The notes beneath the pieces were generated by a model. It worked only from the letters and a program-made list of their open reading frames with translations. It was not told the DNA's origin and did not search any database. Positions 8,695 through 17,168 of a stretch of DNA of 49,641 nt are shown here, piece by piece; the first letter of the stretch is position 1, and each line of letters begins with the position of its first letter. This DNA comes from Fusobacteriota bacterium (GTDB lineage: Bacteria; Fusobacteriota; Fusobacteriia; Fusobacteriales; Fusobacteriaceae), in NCBI GenBank assembly GCA_023389595.1, contig JAEWEF010000040.1, positions 1 through 49,641 on the forward strand, read 5' to 3'. A program made the translations under genes and the position numbers.

Positions 8695-11295
8695 CTATCC
8701 TAATAATTTATTTACTACATCTTTTATGTCAGTTATAGCTTTATCTAATGCAGATATATTTTTACCTCCTCCTTGAGCGAAGTCTGGTCTTCCTCCTCCT
8801 CTTCCGTCAGTAAATTCTGCCATCTTCTTTATTAAATCTCCTGCCTTTATTTTTGTTGTTAGATCTTTTGTAACTCCGGCAACAAAATTAATCTTGCCTT
8901 CTACAACATTAGAAAGAACTATAACAGCATCTTTTTCTTTTGATTTAATATTATCAACTATTTGTTTTAATTCATCTAAAGGCTTATCTCTAAAATTCTC
9001 TATAAGAATTTTTACTCCGTTGACTTCTTCAAATTTATAGCTTGATCCCTCTAAGTTTAAAACTCTAGCCCTCAGAGTTTCTATTTCCCTTTCGTTAGCT
9101 TTTACATTTTCATTTAATTTTTCAATTTTTTCTAAAATTCCGTCATCATTTGTTTTTAAAATTTTAGATGTTTTGTTGATAATATCAAATTTTTCTTTTA
9201 CATATTTATAAGCTTCATTCCCTGTTCTGGCTTCTATTCTTCTTATACCAGAGGCTATACCAGATTCAGAAACTATTTTAAAAAGGCCTATTTTCCCTAT
9301 ATTATCTATATGCACTCCACCACAAAGTTCTATAGAAAATTCAGGTACTTCTATTACCCTAACTACATCTCCGTACTTATCTCCGAAAAGCATTACGGCT
9401 CCCATTTCTTTGACTTCATCCATGCTATGATAACTTGATTTAACATCTTTAGCTGTTAATATTTGTTCATTTACAATATCTTCTACTTTTTCTATTTGTT
9501 CTTCTGTCATTGCTTCGAAATGACTGAAATCAAATCTCAATTTTTCATCATCAACTAGTGATCCGGCTTGTTTAATATGAGTTCCTAACACTTCTTTTAA
9601 AGCCTTATGTAACAAGTGTGTAGAAGTATGATTCCTAGCTGTTGATAATCTTTTTGCAACATCAACATTAAGAATGTATTCTCCTCCTATTTCAAAATTA
9701 TCTTCGCTTGATTCTACATAGTGTAGGAATATGTCTTTTGTTTTTTGGACATCTATAACCTTTAAAATAATATCATTTTTAGATATAGTTCCTTTATCTC
9801 CAACCTGTCCTCCAGATTCAGCATAGAAAGGAGTTTTATCAAATATTAGTTCATAAACTTTTTCATCTTTTTTTCTGAAAGAAATTAATTTTCCAGTATC
9901 TGTAGAATTTTCATATCCAGTAAATTGAGTAACACCATATTCGTCATAAATTTTTTCTACATAGCTATCCTGTCCTTTTTCTTTTATAACTTCCCTTGAT
10001 GTTCTTGCTTTTTCTTTTTGTTCTTTCATTTTTTCTTCAAATTCTTCTCTAGAAAGTTCTATTCCTCTTTCAAGTGCGATTTCTTCAGTTAATTCGTAAG
10101 GAAATCCATACGTGTCATACATTTTAAAACTAACTTCTCCAGAAAGTTTTTTTAGTCCACCAGACAATAATTTATCTATTTCTTGGTTTACTATTTGCAT
10201 TCCTTGATCAAGAGTGTTTTGAAATTTTTCTTCTTCGATTTTAACTATTTTTTTAATTTTTTCTATATTATTTTCAAGTTCTGGGTAAGCACATTTAAAA
10301 TTATCAACCACACAATCAACAAGTTTATACATAAACAAATCGTTATATCCTAATAACCTTCCGTGTCTTACCGCTCTTCTTAATATTCTTCTAAGAACGT
10401 ATCCTCTTCCTTCATTTGACGGAACAACTCCATCGTTAACTAAAAATGTTACAGCTCTTGCGTGATCTGTTATAACTTTTAAAGAAAAATCTACTGCATC
10501 ACTTTCTTTGTATTTTTTAGAAGTGATTTCGGCAGCTTTTTCAAGTATGGGAAATAATAAATCTGTTTCAAAATTATTTGTTTTATTTTGAACAACTGAT
10601 GCTATTCTTTCAAGACCTGCTCCTGTATCTATATTTTTTTTAGGAAGAGGTTCAAGGCTTCCGTCTTCCTTTCTGTTCCATTCTGTAAAAACTAAATTCC
10701 AAATTTCTATAAATCTATTATCTGTTCCTTCGTCTCCAAGTTCAGAATTTTCATCTCCACCGTATTCAACACCTAAGTCCACATAAATTTCAGAACAAGG
10801 GCCACAAGAACCGGTAGGTCCCGCAGACCACCAGTTATCTTCTTCGCCCATTCTTTTTATTCTATTTTTAGGAAAATTACATTTTTCTATCCATATTTTT
10901 TCTGATTCGTCGTCAGTTGTAAAAACTGTTACCCATAATCTATCTTTTTCAATTTTTAAAACTTCTGTTACAAATTCATAAGACCAAATTATAGATTCTT
11001 CCTTAAAATAATCTCCGAAAGAAAAATTTCCTAACATTTCAAAAAATGTGTGGTGTCTTGCAGTTCTTCCAACATTTTCTAAATCATTTGTTCTTATACA
11101 TTTTTGAAATGTAGTTACTCTAGGATAAGGCGGATCCTTATGTCCAAGAAAATATGGTTTAAACGGAACCATGCCGGCAACTGTTAATAACAGTGTCGGA
11201 TCGTCCGGTATAAGTGAAGCACTTTCAAATTGTTTATGATTTTTTTCTTTAAAAAATTGAATGAAACTCTCTCTTATTTGGTTTCCTGTTAACAT
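8695..11295 (-). CDS. alaS: Alanyl-tRNA synthetase
   Basis: An 866-residue class II synthetase charging tRNA-Ala. It starts MLTGNQIRESFIQFF and has class II motifs in RTARHHTFFEMLGNFSFGDY near residue 80 and GAGLERIA near 230. The editing domain has the zinc motifs HTSTH near residue 556 and CGGVHIDNIGKIG near 656 (most homologues read CGGTH). A C-Ala domain ends in GGRPDFAQGGG. Length is standard. The ATG overlaps the mutS stop by one base. No T-box leader is present upstream because the gene is internal to an operon. Confidence 0.97.
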   Translation of the reverse strand: MLTGNQIRESFIQFFKEKNHKQFESASLIPDDPTLLLTVAGMVPFKPYFLGHKDPPYPRVTTFQKCIRTNDLENVGRTARHHTFFEMLGNFSFGDYFKEESIIWSYEFVTEVLKIEKDRLWVTVFTTDDESEKIWIEKCNFPKNRIKRMGEEDNWWSAGPTGSCGPCSEIYVDLGVEYGGDENSELGDEGTDNRFIEIWNLVFTEWNRKEDGSLEPLPKKNIDTGAGLERIASVVQNKTNNFETDLLFPILEKAAEITSKKYKESDAVDFSLKVITDHARAVTFLVNDGVVPSNEGRGYVLRRILRRAVRHGRLLGYNDLFMYKLVDCVVDNFKCAYPELENNIEKIKKIVKIEEEKFQNTLDQGMQIVNQEIDKLLSGGLKKLSGEVSFKMYDTYGFPYELTEEIALERGIELSREEFEEKMKEQKEKARTSREVIKEKGQDSYVEKIYDEYGVTQFTGYENSTDTGKLISFRKKDEKVYELIFDKTPFYAESGGQVGDKGTISKNDIILKVIDVQKTKDIFLHYVESSEDNFEIGGEYILNVDVAKRLSTARNHTSTHLLHKALKEVLGTHIKQAGSLVDDEKLRFDFSHFEAMTEEQIEKVEDIVNEQILTAKDVKSSYHSMDEVKEMGAVMLFGDKYGDVVRVIEVPEFSIELCGGVHIDNIGKIGLFKIVSESGIASGIRRIEARTGNEAYKYVKEKFDIINKTSKILKTNDDGILEKIEKLNENVKANEREIETLRARVLNLEGSSYKFEEVNGVKILIENFRDKPLDELKQIVDNIKSKEKDAVIVLSNVVEGKINFVAGVTKDLTTKIKAGDLIKKMAEFTDGRGGGRPDFAQGGGKNISALDKAITDIKDVVNKLLG

Positions 11296-13928
11296 TAATT
11301 TCCTCCGTTATTAAAATCTTCATTTAACTTTTTTTTAATTTCATTTATTTTTAACAATGCATCTATAGGACTCATATTATCCGTGTCTATATTTTTTAGT
11401 TCTGCTAAAACTTCTTTTTCAAATTTATTTTCTTCTTCATAAAAATCTTCTCTGTCTTCATCTTCAGAAAATTCAGAAAATAGCAACATCTGTTCTATCT
11501 GAATTTTGGATTCGATAATAGATTTTCTTTTTTCTAGTTTTGTTAATATTTTTCTAGATCTATCTAATATCTCCTTAGGTATGCCAGATATTTTTGCAAC
11601 TTCTATTCCATACGATCTATCTGCTCCACCCTCGACAATTTTTCTTAAGAAGATAACTTCCTTACCATTTTCTTTCACTTCAACTCTAAAATTAACTGCC
11701 GTTTCAAGTTCTTTTTCCAATTCAGTTAATTCGTGATAGTGTGTTGCAAAAATAGTTTTTGCTCCTATATTATCGTGTATATATTCAGTTATTGCCGTAG
11801 CTATAGAAATTCCATCGTAAGTTGAAGTTCCTCTCCCTACTTCGTCTAAAATTATAAATGATTTTTTCGTTGCATTGTTAACAATATTTGCAACTTCACT
11901 CATTTCTAACATAAAAGTAGATTGTCCCGTAAGTAAGTCATCACTTGCTCCAACCCTTGTAAAAATTTTATCTACGATTGGTATTTTTGCAGATTTTGCA
12001 GGAACAAAACATCCTATCTGTGCCATTATGATATTTAAAGCAATTTGCTTCATATATGTAGATTTTCCAGACATATTTGGACCAGTAAGTATAATTAGTT
12101 TTTGTTTTTCGTTAAACTTAATATCATTTTCTATATATGTTCCACTCGTAATTAGGCTCTCCACTATTGGATGTCTGGCTCCCACTATTGATAAATTAAA
12201 ACCGTCAACTATTTCCGGTTTAACATAATTATTTTTAACTGATACATGTGCAAAATTTGTTATTACATCTAAAAAAGAAAGTTTTTCTACCAGATTAAAA
12301 AGTTCCTCTTTGTGTTCTAAAATCTTATTAACAATTTCTTTGAATAGTTCATACTCTAAAATTTCAATTTTAGTCTTTGCCCCTATGATTTTGTCTTCAT
12401 ACTCTTTAAGTTCAGAAATGATATATCTTTCACAGTTTGTTAGAGTCTGTCTTCTTATATAACTTTCTGGTACTAAATCTTTATTCGCGTTAGTTATTTC
12501 TATAAAATATCCAAACACTTTGTTATATTTTATTTTCAAACCCTTTATTCCAGTTTTTTCTCTTTCTCTATTTTCTAAATCTAAAATATAATTTTTACCC
12601 ATTTTAGAAATATTTCTTAAAGAATCTAATTCTTGACTAACATTATCTTTAATTATCCCTCCTTCTCTTACAGAAAAAGGTGCATCATCTTTTATTGTTG
12701 AGTCTATTATTCTGTATATTTTAGATATAAGTACAATATCTATGTCAAATATATTTTCTGTAAATATATTTTTAATTTTAACAGATTTTTCTATTGATTC
12801 TTTTAGTGCTATCAAATCTTTTCCGTTTACAGTTCCTAAAACGAGTTTGCCTATAATTCTTTCCACATCGTAAATATCTTTTAAAATATTTCTAATTTCT
12901 TCTCTTAAAATTACATTATTAAAAAAATAGTCTATATATTTATGTCTGTGAATAATTTCTTCCTTATTCATAAGTGGATTTTTTATTATACTTTTTAAAA
13001 ATCTACTCCCCATAGAAGTCATACAATTATCTATAACACCTAAAAGTGTAGCCCTTTTATCAGAATTATTTTTAGGAAATAGGTCTAAATTATTTTGTGT
13101 TGTAAGATTAAGTTCCATAAAATTTTCTAATCTATTATATGAGATTTTTCTGAAAATTTTATCGTTAGACTTTTGCATGTCTATAACAAAATTTAAAATT
13201 TCAGCACAGGAATCGACAGTTATATCTTGCTCTATACCGTAAACATCTAGAGAAATCACTCCGAAATAATTTTTTAAAAATTCCTTTGCCCCTCTTATTT
13301 TTGATACTTCATTAATTCTTATTCCTAAATTAATTACATATTGTACTATTTCATTATAAAAAAATTCATAAACACCTTTATCAAATAAAATTTCATTAGG
13401 AGAAATTTTATTTATTTCACCTAAAATTTTAGAAACTAATTCGTCTTCGTTTTTTGCATTTATATATTCAACAAAAAAATCAGATGTAGTAATATCCACA
13501 TACGAGATTGCTGCTTCTAAATTTTTTTTATTTACAACTAGGCAAAGAAGATAATTATTTTTATTTTCATCTAAAAAATCTGTGTCTATAACGGTTCCAG
13601 GTGTAATTATTTTGGTTACTTCTCTTTTTACTATACCATTTGCATCTTTAGGATTTTCTACCTGATCGCAAATAGCAACTTTATATCCTTTATTAACTAA
13701 TTTTGCAATATAAGACGAAACAGAATGAAAAGGAACTCCCGCAAGCGGTATGTCAACACCTTTTTCTTTATTCCTTCTTGTAAGAGTTATACCCAATTCT
13801 TTAGAGGCAATTTTTGCATCATCATAGAATGTTTCATAAAAATCTCCAACTCTAAAAAACAGTATAGCATCGTTATACTGTGATTTAATTTCATTATACT
13901 GTTTCATAAGAGGGGTTTTTTCATACAT
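11295..13928 (-). CDS. mutS: DNA mismatch repair protein MutS
   Basis: An 877-residue MutS that recognises mismatches and recruits MutL. The mismatch-contacting Phe-x-Glu lies in FFRVGDFYETF near residues 24-34. Connector, core and clamp domains follow. The ATPase carries Walker A GPNMSGKSTYMKQ near residue 615, Walker B and signature DEVGRGTSTYDGI near 690 and ATHYHELTELE. The C-terminal tail has an acidic segment (FSEDEDREDFYEEENKFEKE) before the dimerisation helices. It begins nine bases after dusB. No mutL lies in this window. Confidence 0.97.
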   Translation of the reverse strand: MYEKTPLMKQYNEIKSQYNDAILFFRVGDFYETFYDDAKIASKELGITLTRRNKEKGVDIPLAGVPFHSVSSYIAKLVNKGYKVAICDQVENPKDANGIVKREVTKIITPGTVIDTDFLDENKNNYLLCLVVNKKNLEAAISYVDITTSDFFVEYINAKNEDELVSKILGEINKISPNEILFDKGVYEFFYNEIVQYVINLGIRINEVSKIRGAKEFLKNYFGVISLDVYGIEQDITVDSCAEILNFVIDMQKSNDKIFRKISYNRLENFMELNLTTQNNLDLFPKNNSDKRATLLGVIDNCMTSMGSRFLKSIIKNPLMNKEEIIHRHKYIDYFFNNVILREEIRNILKDIYDVERIIGKLVLGTVNGKDLIALKESIEKSVKIKNIFTENIFDIDIVLISKIYRIIDSTIKDDAPFSVREGGIIKDNVSQELDSLRNISKMGKNYILDLENREREKTGIKGLKIKYNKVFGYFIEITNANKDLVPESYIRRQTLTNCERYIISELKEYEDKIIGAKTKIEILEYELFKEIVNKILEHKEELFNLVEKLSFLDVITNFAHVSVKNNYVKPEIVDGFNLSIVGARHPIVESLITSGTYIENDIKFNEKQKLIILTGPNMSGKSTYMKQIALNIIMAQIGCFVPAKSAKIPIVDKIFTRVGASDDLLTGQSTFMLEMSEVANIVNNATKKSFIILDEVGRGTSTYDGISIATAITEYIHDNIGAKTIFATHYHELTELEKELETAVNFRVEVKENGKEVIFLRKIVEGGADRSYGIEVAKISGIPKEILDRSRKILTKLEKRKSIIESKIQIEQMLLFSEFSEDEDREDFYEEENKFEKEVLAELKNIDTDNMSPIDALLKINEIKKKLNEDFNNGGN

Positions 13929-13936
13929 ATATTCAC

Positions 13937-14872
13937 CTATAAATTTTCTTTAAGTTTTTTTAATTCTTGTAAAACATCTATGTAATTATTCATTTTATTT
14001 ATGTTGTTTTTAGCATAAGAAGAATTTTTTACTCCTTTTAGATACCAACATATATGTTTTCTGATATCGTATATAAATTCTTTTTCTTGATTTTCATCCA
14101 TAGTTTTTTCAACATGTTCTATTGCCATATTAATTCTATCTGCTTCTGTAACTACAGTTTTTACATAACCACATTCTAAAATTTCTCTTATTTGAGTTAT
14201 TAACCACGGATTACCAAATATTCCTCTTGCCAACATTATCCCATCAACATTTGAATATTTTATTTTTCTTTCTGCATCTTCTGCATCAAAAATATCTCCA
14301 TTTCCTATTACAGGTATAGAAATTTTTTCTTTTATTTCTTTAACATATTTCCAATCAGAAGTTCCAGAATATAGTTGTGATCTCGTTCGTCCGTGTACAG
14401 TTATATGTTTACAATTTAATTCCTCCGCTATTTTAGCAATTTCCAAATAATTTTCAGGTTCATTATAACCTATTCTAATCTTTAAAGAAATATCCACATC
14501 GTCATTTACATTTTCTTTCATAACAGAAAGTATTCTTTTTATTTTATCTGGAGATTTAACAAGTGCAGCTCCGTATCCACTATCTACTATTTTTTTCATA
14601 GGACAACCACAATTTAAATCTATATGCTTTATCCCCTTTTTATTTAAAAATTTAACACTGTAAATTACTTTTTCTACATCCTCTCCAAAAATTTGAACTG
14701 CATTTCCATCTCTTAATCTCAAAATTTTAGATAAAGTTTTATCATTCAAAACAGAAAGAGCATTGACACTCACCATTTCAGTAAATATCATATCAGGATT
14801 AAATTTTTCTAGTATTCCTCTGTAAGTGTAATCTGTTACACCTGCTATAGGAGCAATTAAAATTTTTTTCAT
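13937..14872 (-). CDS. dusB: tRNA-dihydrouridine synthase
   Basis: An FMN-dependent TIM-barrel enzyme of about 311 residues that reduces uridine in tRNA to dihydrouridine. It starts with MKKILIAPIAGVTDYTYR and has the catalytic Cys motif DLNCGCPMKKIVDSGYGAAL near residue 95, VHGRTRSQLYSGTSDW near 165, and the phosphate-binding GNGDIFDAEDAE and DGIMLARGIFGNPW. The subfamily call DusB is by length and motif wording. An alternative ATG four codons upstream (14884) would overlap its own ribosome site region, so I use 14872, with moderate certainty. It is the first gene of the mutS-alaS-ruvX-secDF transcript. Confidence 0.9.
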   Translation of the reverse strand: MKKILIAPIAGVTDYTYRGILEKFNPDMIFTEMVSVNALSVLNDKTLSKILRLRDGNAVQIFGEDVEKVIYSVKFLNKKGIKHIDLNCGCPMKKIVDSGYGAALVKSPDKIKRILSVMKENVNDDVDISLKIRIGYNEPENYLEIAKIAEELNCKHITVHGRTRSQLYSGTSDWKYVKEIKEKISIPVIGNGDIFDAEDAERKIKYSNVDGIMLARGIFGNPWLITQIREILECGYVKTVVTEADRINMAIEHVEKTMDENQEKEFIYDIRKHICWYLKGVKNSSYAKNNINKMNNYIDVLQELKKLKENL

Positions 14873-14939
14873 TACACATTCCATTTCTTTAAAATTTTCA
14901 CTCTATATTTTTATTTAAAAAATTTATTAATAATAAAAT

Positions 14940-14968
14940 ATTTTAGCACAGTTTTAATAAATTGTAAA
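14940..14968 (-). promoter_or_regulatory. Sigma-70-type promoter for dusB-mutS-alaS-ruvX-secDF
   Basis: On the minus strand, TTTACA (14963-14968) is separated by exactly 17 bases from TAAAAT (14940-14945). This is about 70 bases upstream of dusB and just after the trxA terminator, a sensible place for the operon start. Confidence 0.6.
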
Positions 14969-14993
14969 ATATCTAAAAATAAAGATTGCAATA

Positions 14994-15019
14994 AAAAAAC
15001 CGTGATAAACACGGTTTTT
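14994..15019 (-). terminator. Rho-independent terminator after trxA
   Basis: A ten-base-pair stem (15010-15019 with 14995-15004, core CCGTG/CACGG) and a five-base loop end in a run of T on the minus strand, starting six bases past the trxA stop. The A-rich left arm makes it potentially bidirectional, but no convergent gene is present. Confidence 0.85.
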
Positions 15020-15024
15020 ATTTT

Positions 15025-15336
15025 TTATTTTGCAAATAATGCTTTTACTTCAGATTTTTGGATAGCTCCAACTGATTTATCTATTACTTCTCCATTTCTG
15101 AAAACTACTAGTGTAGGTACTGACATAATTTTATATTGAGAAGCAAGTTCAGGCTCTTGATCTATATCTATCTTAACTATTTTTTTATTAGGATCTTCAG
15201 TTATAACTTCATCTAATACTGGAAGAAGAGCTCTACATGGACTGCACCAAGTAGCAAAAAAATCAACCATTACTGTTCCTTGTGCTTCTAAAACTTCTTT
15301 CTTAAAATTATCTTTTGTTCCTATTATTATTGACAT
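15025..15336 (-). CDS. trxA: Thioredoxin
   Basis: A 103-residue single-domain thioredoxin, the general cytoplasmic disulfide reductase. The active site reads FFATWCSPCRAL near residues 24-35, i.e. Trp-Cys-Ser-Pro-Cys instead of the usual Trp-Cys-Gly-Pro-Cys; I checked this against the nucleotides. The cis-proline loop MSVPTLVVFRNGE and buried Asp (VDFFA) are normal. A strong GGAGGG site precedes the ATG. It lies 66 bases downstream of folP and may be cotranscribed or use its own promoter (a TATAAT is present at about 30 bases upstream without a clear -35 box). Confidence 0.94.
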   Translation of the reverse strand: MSIIIGTKDNFKKEVLEAQGTVMVDFFATWCSPCRALLPVLDEVITEDPNKKIVKIDIDQEPELASQYKIMSVPTLVVFRNGEVIDKSVGAIQKSEVKALFAK

Positions 15337-15392
15337 ATTTGTCCCTCCTTATTTTTTATGTTAACATTATATAATTTTATTTTATTTTTTTC

Positions 15393-15407
15393 TGTGATAT
15401 TATCACA
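15393..15407. promoter_or_regulatory. Perfect 7-1-7 palindrome upstream of trxA
   Basis: TGTGATATTATCACA is symmetric about position 15400. It overlaps the folP stop codon and lies about 60 bases upstream of the trxA ATG. It resembles a CRP/FNR-type or Rex-type half-site pair (TGTGA..TCACA) but with a five-base spacer, one shorter than those proteins use. It is not followed by a T run in the trxA direction, so it does not look like a terminator. Function is unassigned. Confidence 0.35.
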
Positions 15408-16221
15408 TTCTATAAAATCTATCTGCAACTAAAGCAACTCTTTTATTTTCTAAAACGTTATGAACTCTAACAATTTCTACTCCTTTTTCTATACCTATAA
15501 CAGTTGTTGCAGCTGTTCCTTCTACTCTTTCATCGAAAGGTAATCCACCCAAAAGTGTTCCTATAAATCTTTTTTTAGAAGTTCCAAGAAGTATAGGACC
15601 CATATCTTTCAACTCGTTAAGTCTTGATAAAACTTCTATATTTTGTTCTGCATTTTTTCCAAATCCTATTCCTGGATCAAGTATAATTTTTTTTCGATCT
15701 ATATTATATTTATCAGAAATTTTAAAAGTTTTTTCAAAAAATTCTCTAATACATAACATTATATCTTTTTTATAAATTTCATCATTCTGATTATGCATAG
15801 CAATAATTGGAACAGATAATTTTGAAACTAGCTCTGCCATTTCTCCATTATCATATTGTAATCCCCACACATCATTTAGTATATCTGCACCGGCTTCGAA
15901 AGCAGCTTTTGCAACATTATATTTATAAGTATCTATGGATATCGGAATATTAAATTTATCTTTTATTGCCTTTATTATCGGAACTACTCTAGCTATTTCT
16001 TCTTCATCAGATATTTGCGTATGACCTGGTCTTGTAGATTCTCCTCCTACATCAATTATATCGGCTCCATCTCTTATCATTTCTTCAACATGTTTTAGTG
16101 CCTCATCAATTTTATTGTATCTCCCTCCATCAGAAAAAGAATCTGGAGTTACATTTAATATTCCCATTATAATCGTTCTATTTCCATAATCTATAACTTT
16201 ATCAGACAAATTTAACTTCAT
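15403..16221 (-). CDS. folP: Dihydropteroate synthase
   Basis: A 272-residue TIM-barrel enzyme condensing p-aminobenzoate with hydroxymethyl-dihydropterin diphosphate to dihydropteroate. Signatures are MGILNVTPDSFSDGG near residue 19, DVGGESTRPGH near 57, and the C-terminal GTSKKRFIG and RVHNV motifs that hold pterin and phosphate. It overlaps the end of the folBK gene by 20 bases, so translation is coupled. It is the sulfonamide target in other bacteria. Confidence 0.95.
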   Translation of the reverse strand: MKLNLSDKVIDYGNRTIIMGILNVTPDSFSDGGRYNKIDEALKHVEEMIRDGADIIDVGGESTRPGHTQISDEEEIARVVPIIKAIKDKFNIPISIDTYKYNVAKAAFEAGADILNDVWGLQYDNGEMAELVSKLSVPIIAMHNQNDEIYKKDIMLCIREFFEKTFKISDKYNIDRKKIILDPGIGFGKNAEQNIEVLSRLNELKDMGPILLGTSKKRFIGTLLGGLPFDERVEGTAATTVIGIEKGVEIVRVHNVLENKRVALVADRFYRM

Positions 16222-17056
16222 CAGATACTACCTCCATCTTATATAAATTTACTTCTTTTTGTAATTCGAAAACAGTTTTATTCATAAGCGGATGCACATA
16301 GTTCGGTGCTATTTCAGATAAAGGATCAAGCACAAAACTTCTCAAATGCATATAAGGATGAGGAACAGAAAGTTTATCTGTGTTTATAACTTCTCTATTA
16401 AAAAATATTATATCCAAATCTATAAGTCTTGGTCCCCACTTAAATTCCCTTACTCGTCCCATCTCTTTTTCTATCGATAATAATTTTTCTATAAGTTCTT
16501 CTGGATAAAAAAGAGTTTTTATTTCTACACAAGCATTTACAAACTCATCCTGATCTTCATATCCGTATGGTTCCGTTTTATGAAATTTGCTTTTTTTAGT
16601 TACAAAAGTGTTATCTAATTTAGAAATTTTCTCTATGGCTTTTTCAAGATTTTTTTCTTTTTCTCCCATATTTGATCCAAGAGATAGATAAACAACATTC
16701 CATTTTCTAGAAATATTTATAGAAACATAATCGACTATAATTCCTATAGGTGCCCAAGGTTTTTTAATTTCAACATCTACAGATGTTACAAATTTATAAT
16801 TTAAAAGTATTTTTTCAGCTATATCTTCTGCTAAAGTTTCTATCAATTTATACACCTTAGAATAAAAAATTTCTTCTACGTCTTTAGCAACTAAACCGTA
16901 ATGAGTTGTTAAATTTATGTCGTCAGTTTTAGCAGCTTTTCTTATATCTGTCTTCAATTTTAAAGATATGATAAATTTCTGACCTAGCAAATTTTCTTCC
17001 TTAAATAATCCATGTTTCCCAATAAATTCTAAATCTTTAATATATATAATATCCAT
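16202..17056 (-). CDS. folBK: Bifunctional dihydroneopterin aldolase / HPPK (FolB-FolK fusion)
   Basis: A 284-residue fusion of two consecutive folate enzymes. Residues 1 to about 118 are FolB: DLEFIGKHGLFKEENLLGQKF with the catalytic region near Lys and Tyr, and HYGLVAKDVEE. From about residue 120 the FolK (pyrophosphokinase) part begins NVVYLSLGSNMGEKEKNLE, with TEPYGYEDQDEFVNACVEI and the metal-binding GPRLIDLDIIFFN plus the final VPHPYMHLRSFVLDPLSEI. The product feeds directly into FolP, which overlaps the 3' end. No folE, folC or pabAB is visible in this window. Confidence 0.94.
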   Translation of the reverse strand: MDIIYIKDLEFIGKHGLFKEENLLGQKFIISLKLKTDIRKAAKTDDINLTTHYGLVAKDVEEIFYSKVYKLIETLAEDIAEKILLNYKFVTSVDVEIKKPWAPIGIIVDYVSINISRKWNVVYLSLGSNMGEKEKNLEKAIEKISKLDNTFVTKKSKFHKTEPYGYEDQDEFVNACVEIKTLFYPEELIEKLLSIEKEMGRVREFKWGPRLIDLDIIFFNREVINTDKLSVPHPYMHLRSFVLDPLSEIAPNYVHPLMNKTVFELQKEVNLYKMEVVSDEVKFV

Positions 17057-17125
17057 ATTCTCTCCTTAAAATAATATTTAATATTATATTATAATTTTTT
17101 ATAATTTTAAATATTTTTTAAAAAT

Positions 17126-17149
17126 AAAAAAAGCTATCTTAAAGATAGC
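17126..17149 (-). terminator. Rho-independent terminator after Na/Pi cotransporter gene
   Basis: On the minus strand, stem GCTATC/GATAGC (17144-17149 with 17133-17138) and a TTTAA loop are followed by seven T. It lies about 20 bases past the stop at 17169 and closes the long hpt-polC-dipeptidase run. Confidence 0.8.
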
Positions 17150-17168
17150 CTTCTTATTTATTTTTCTG

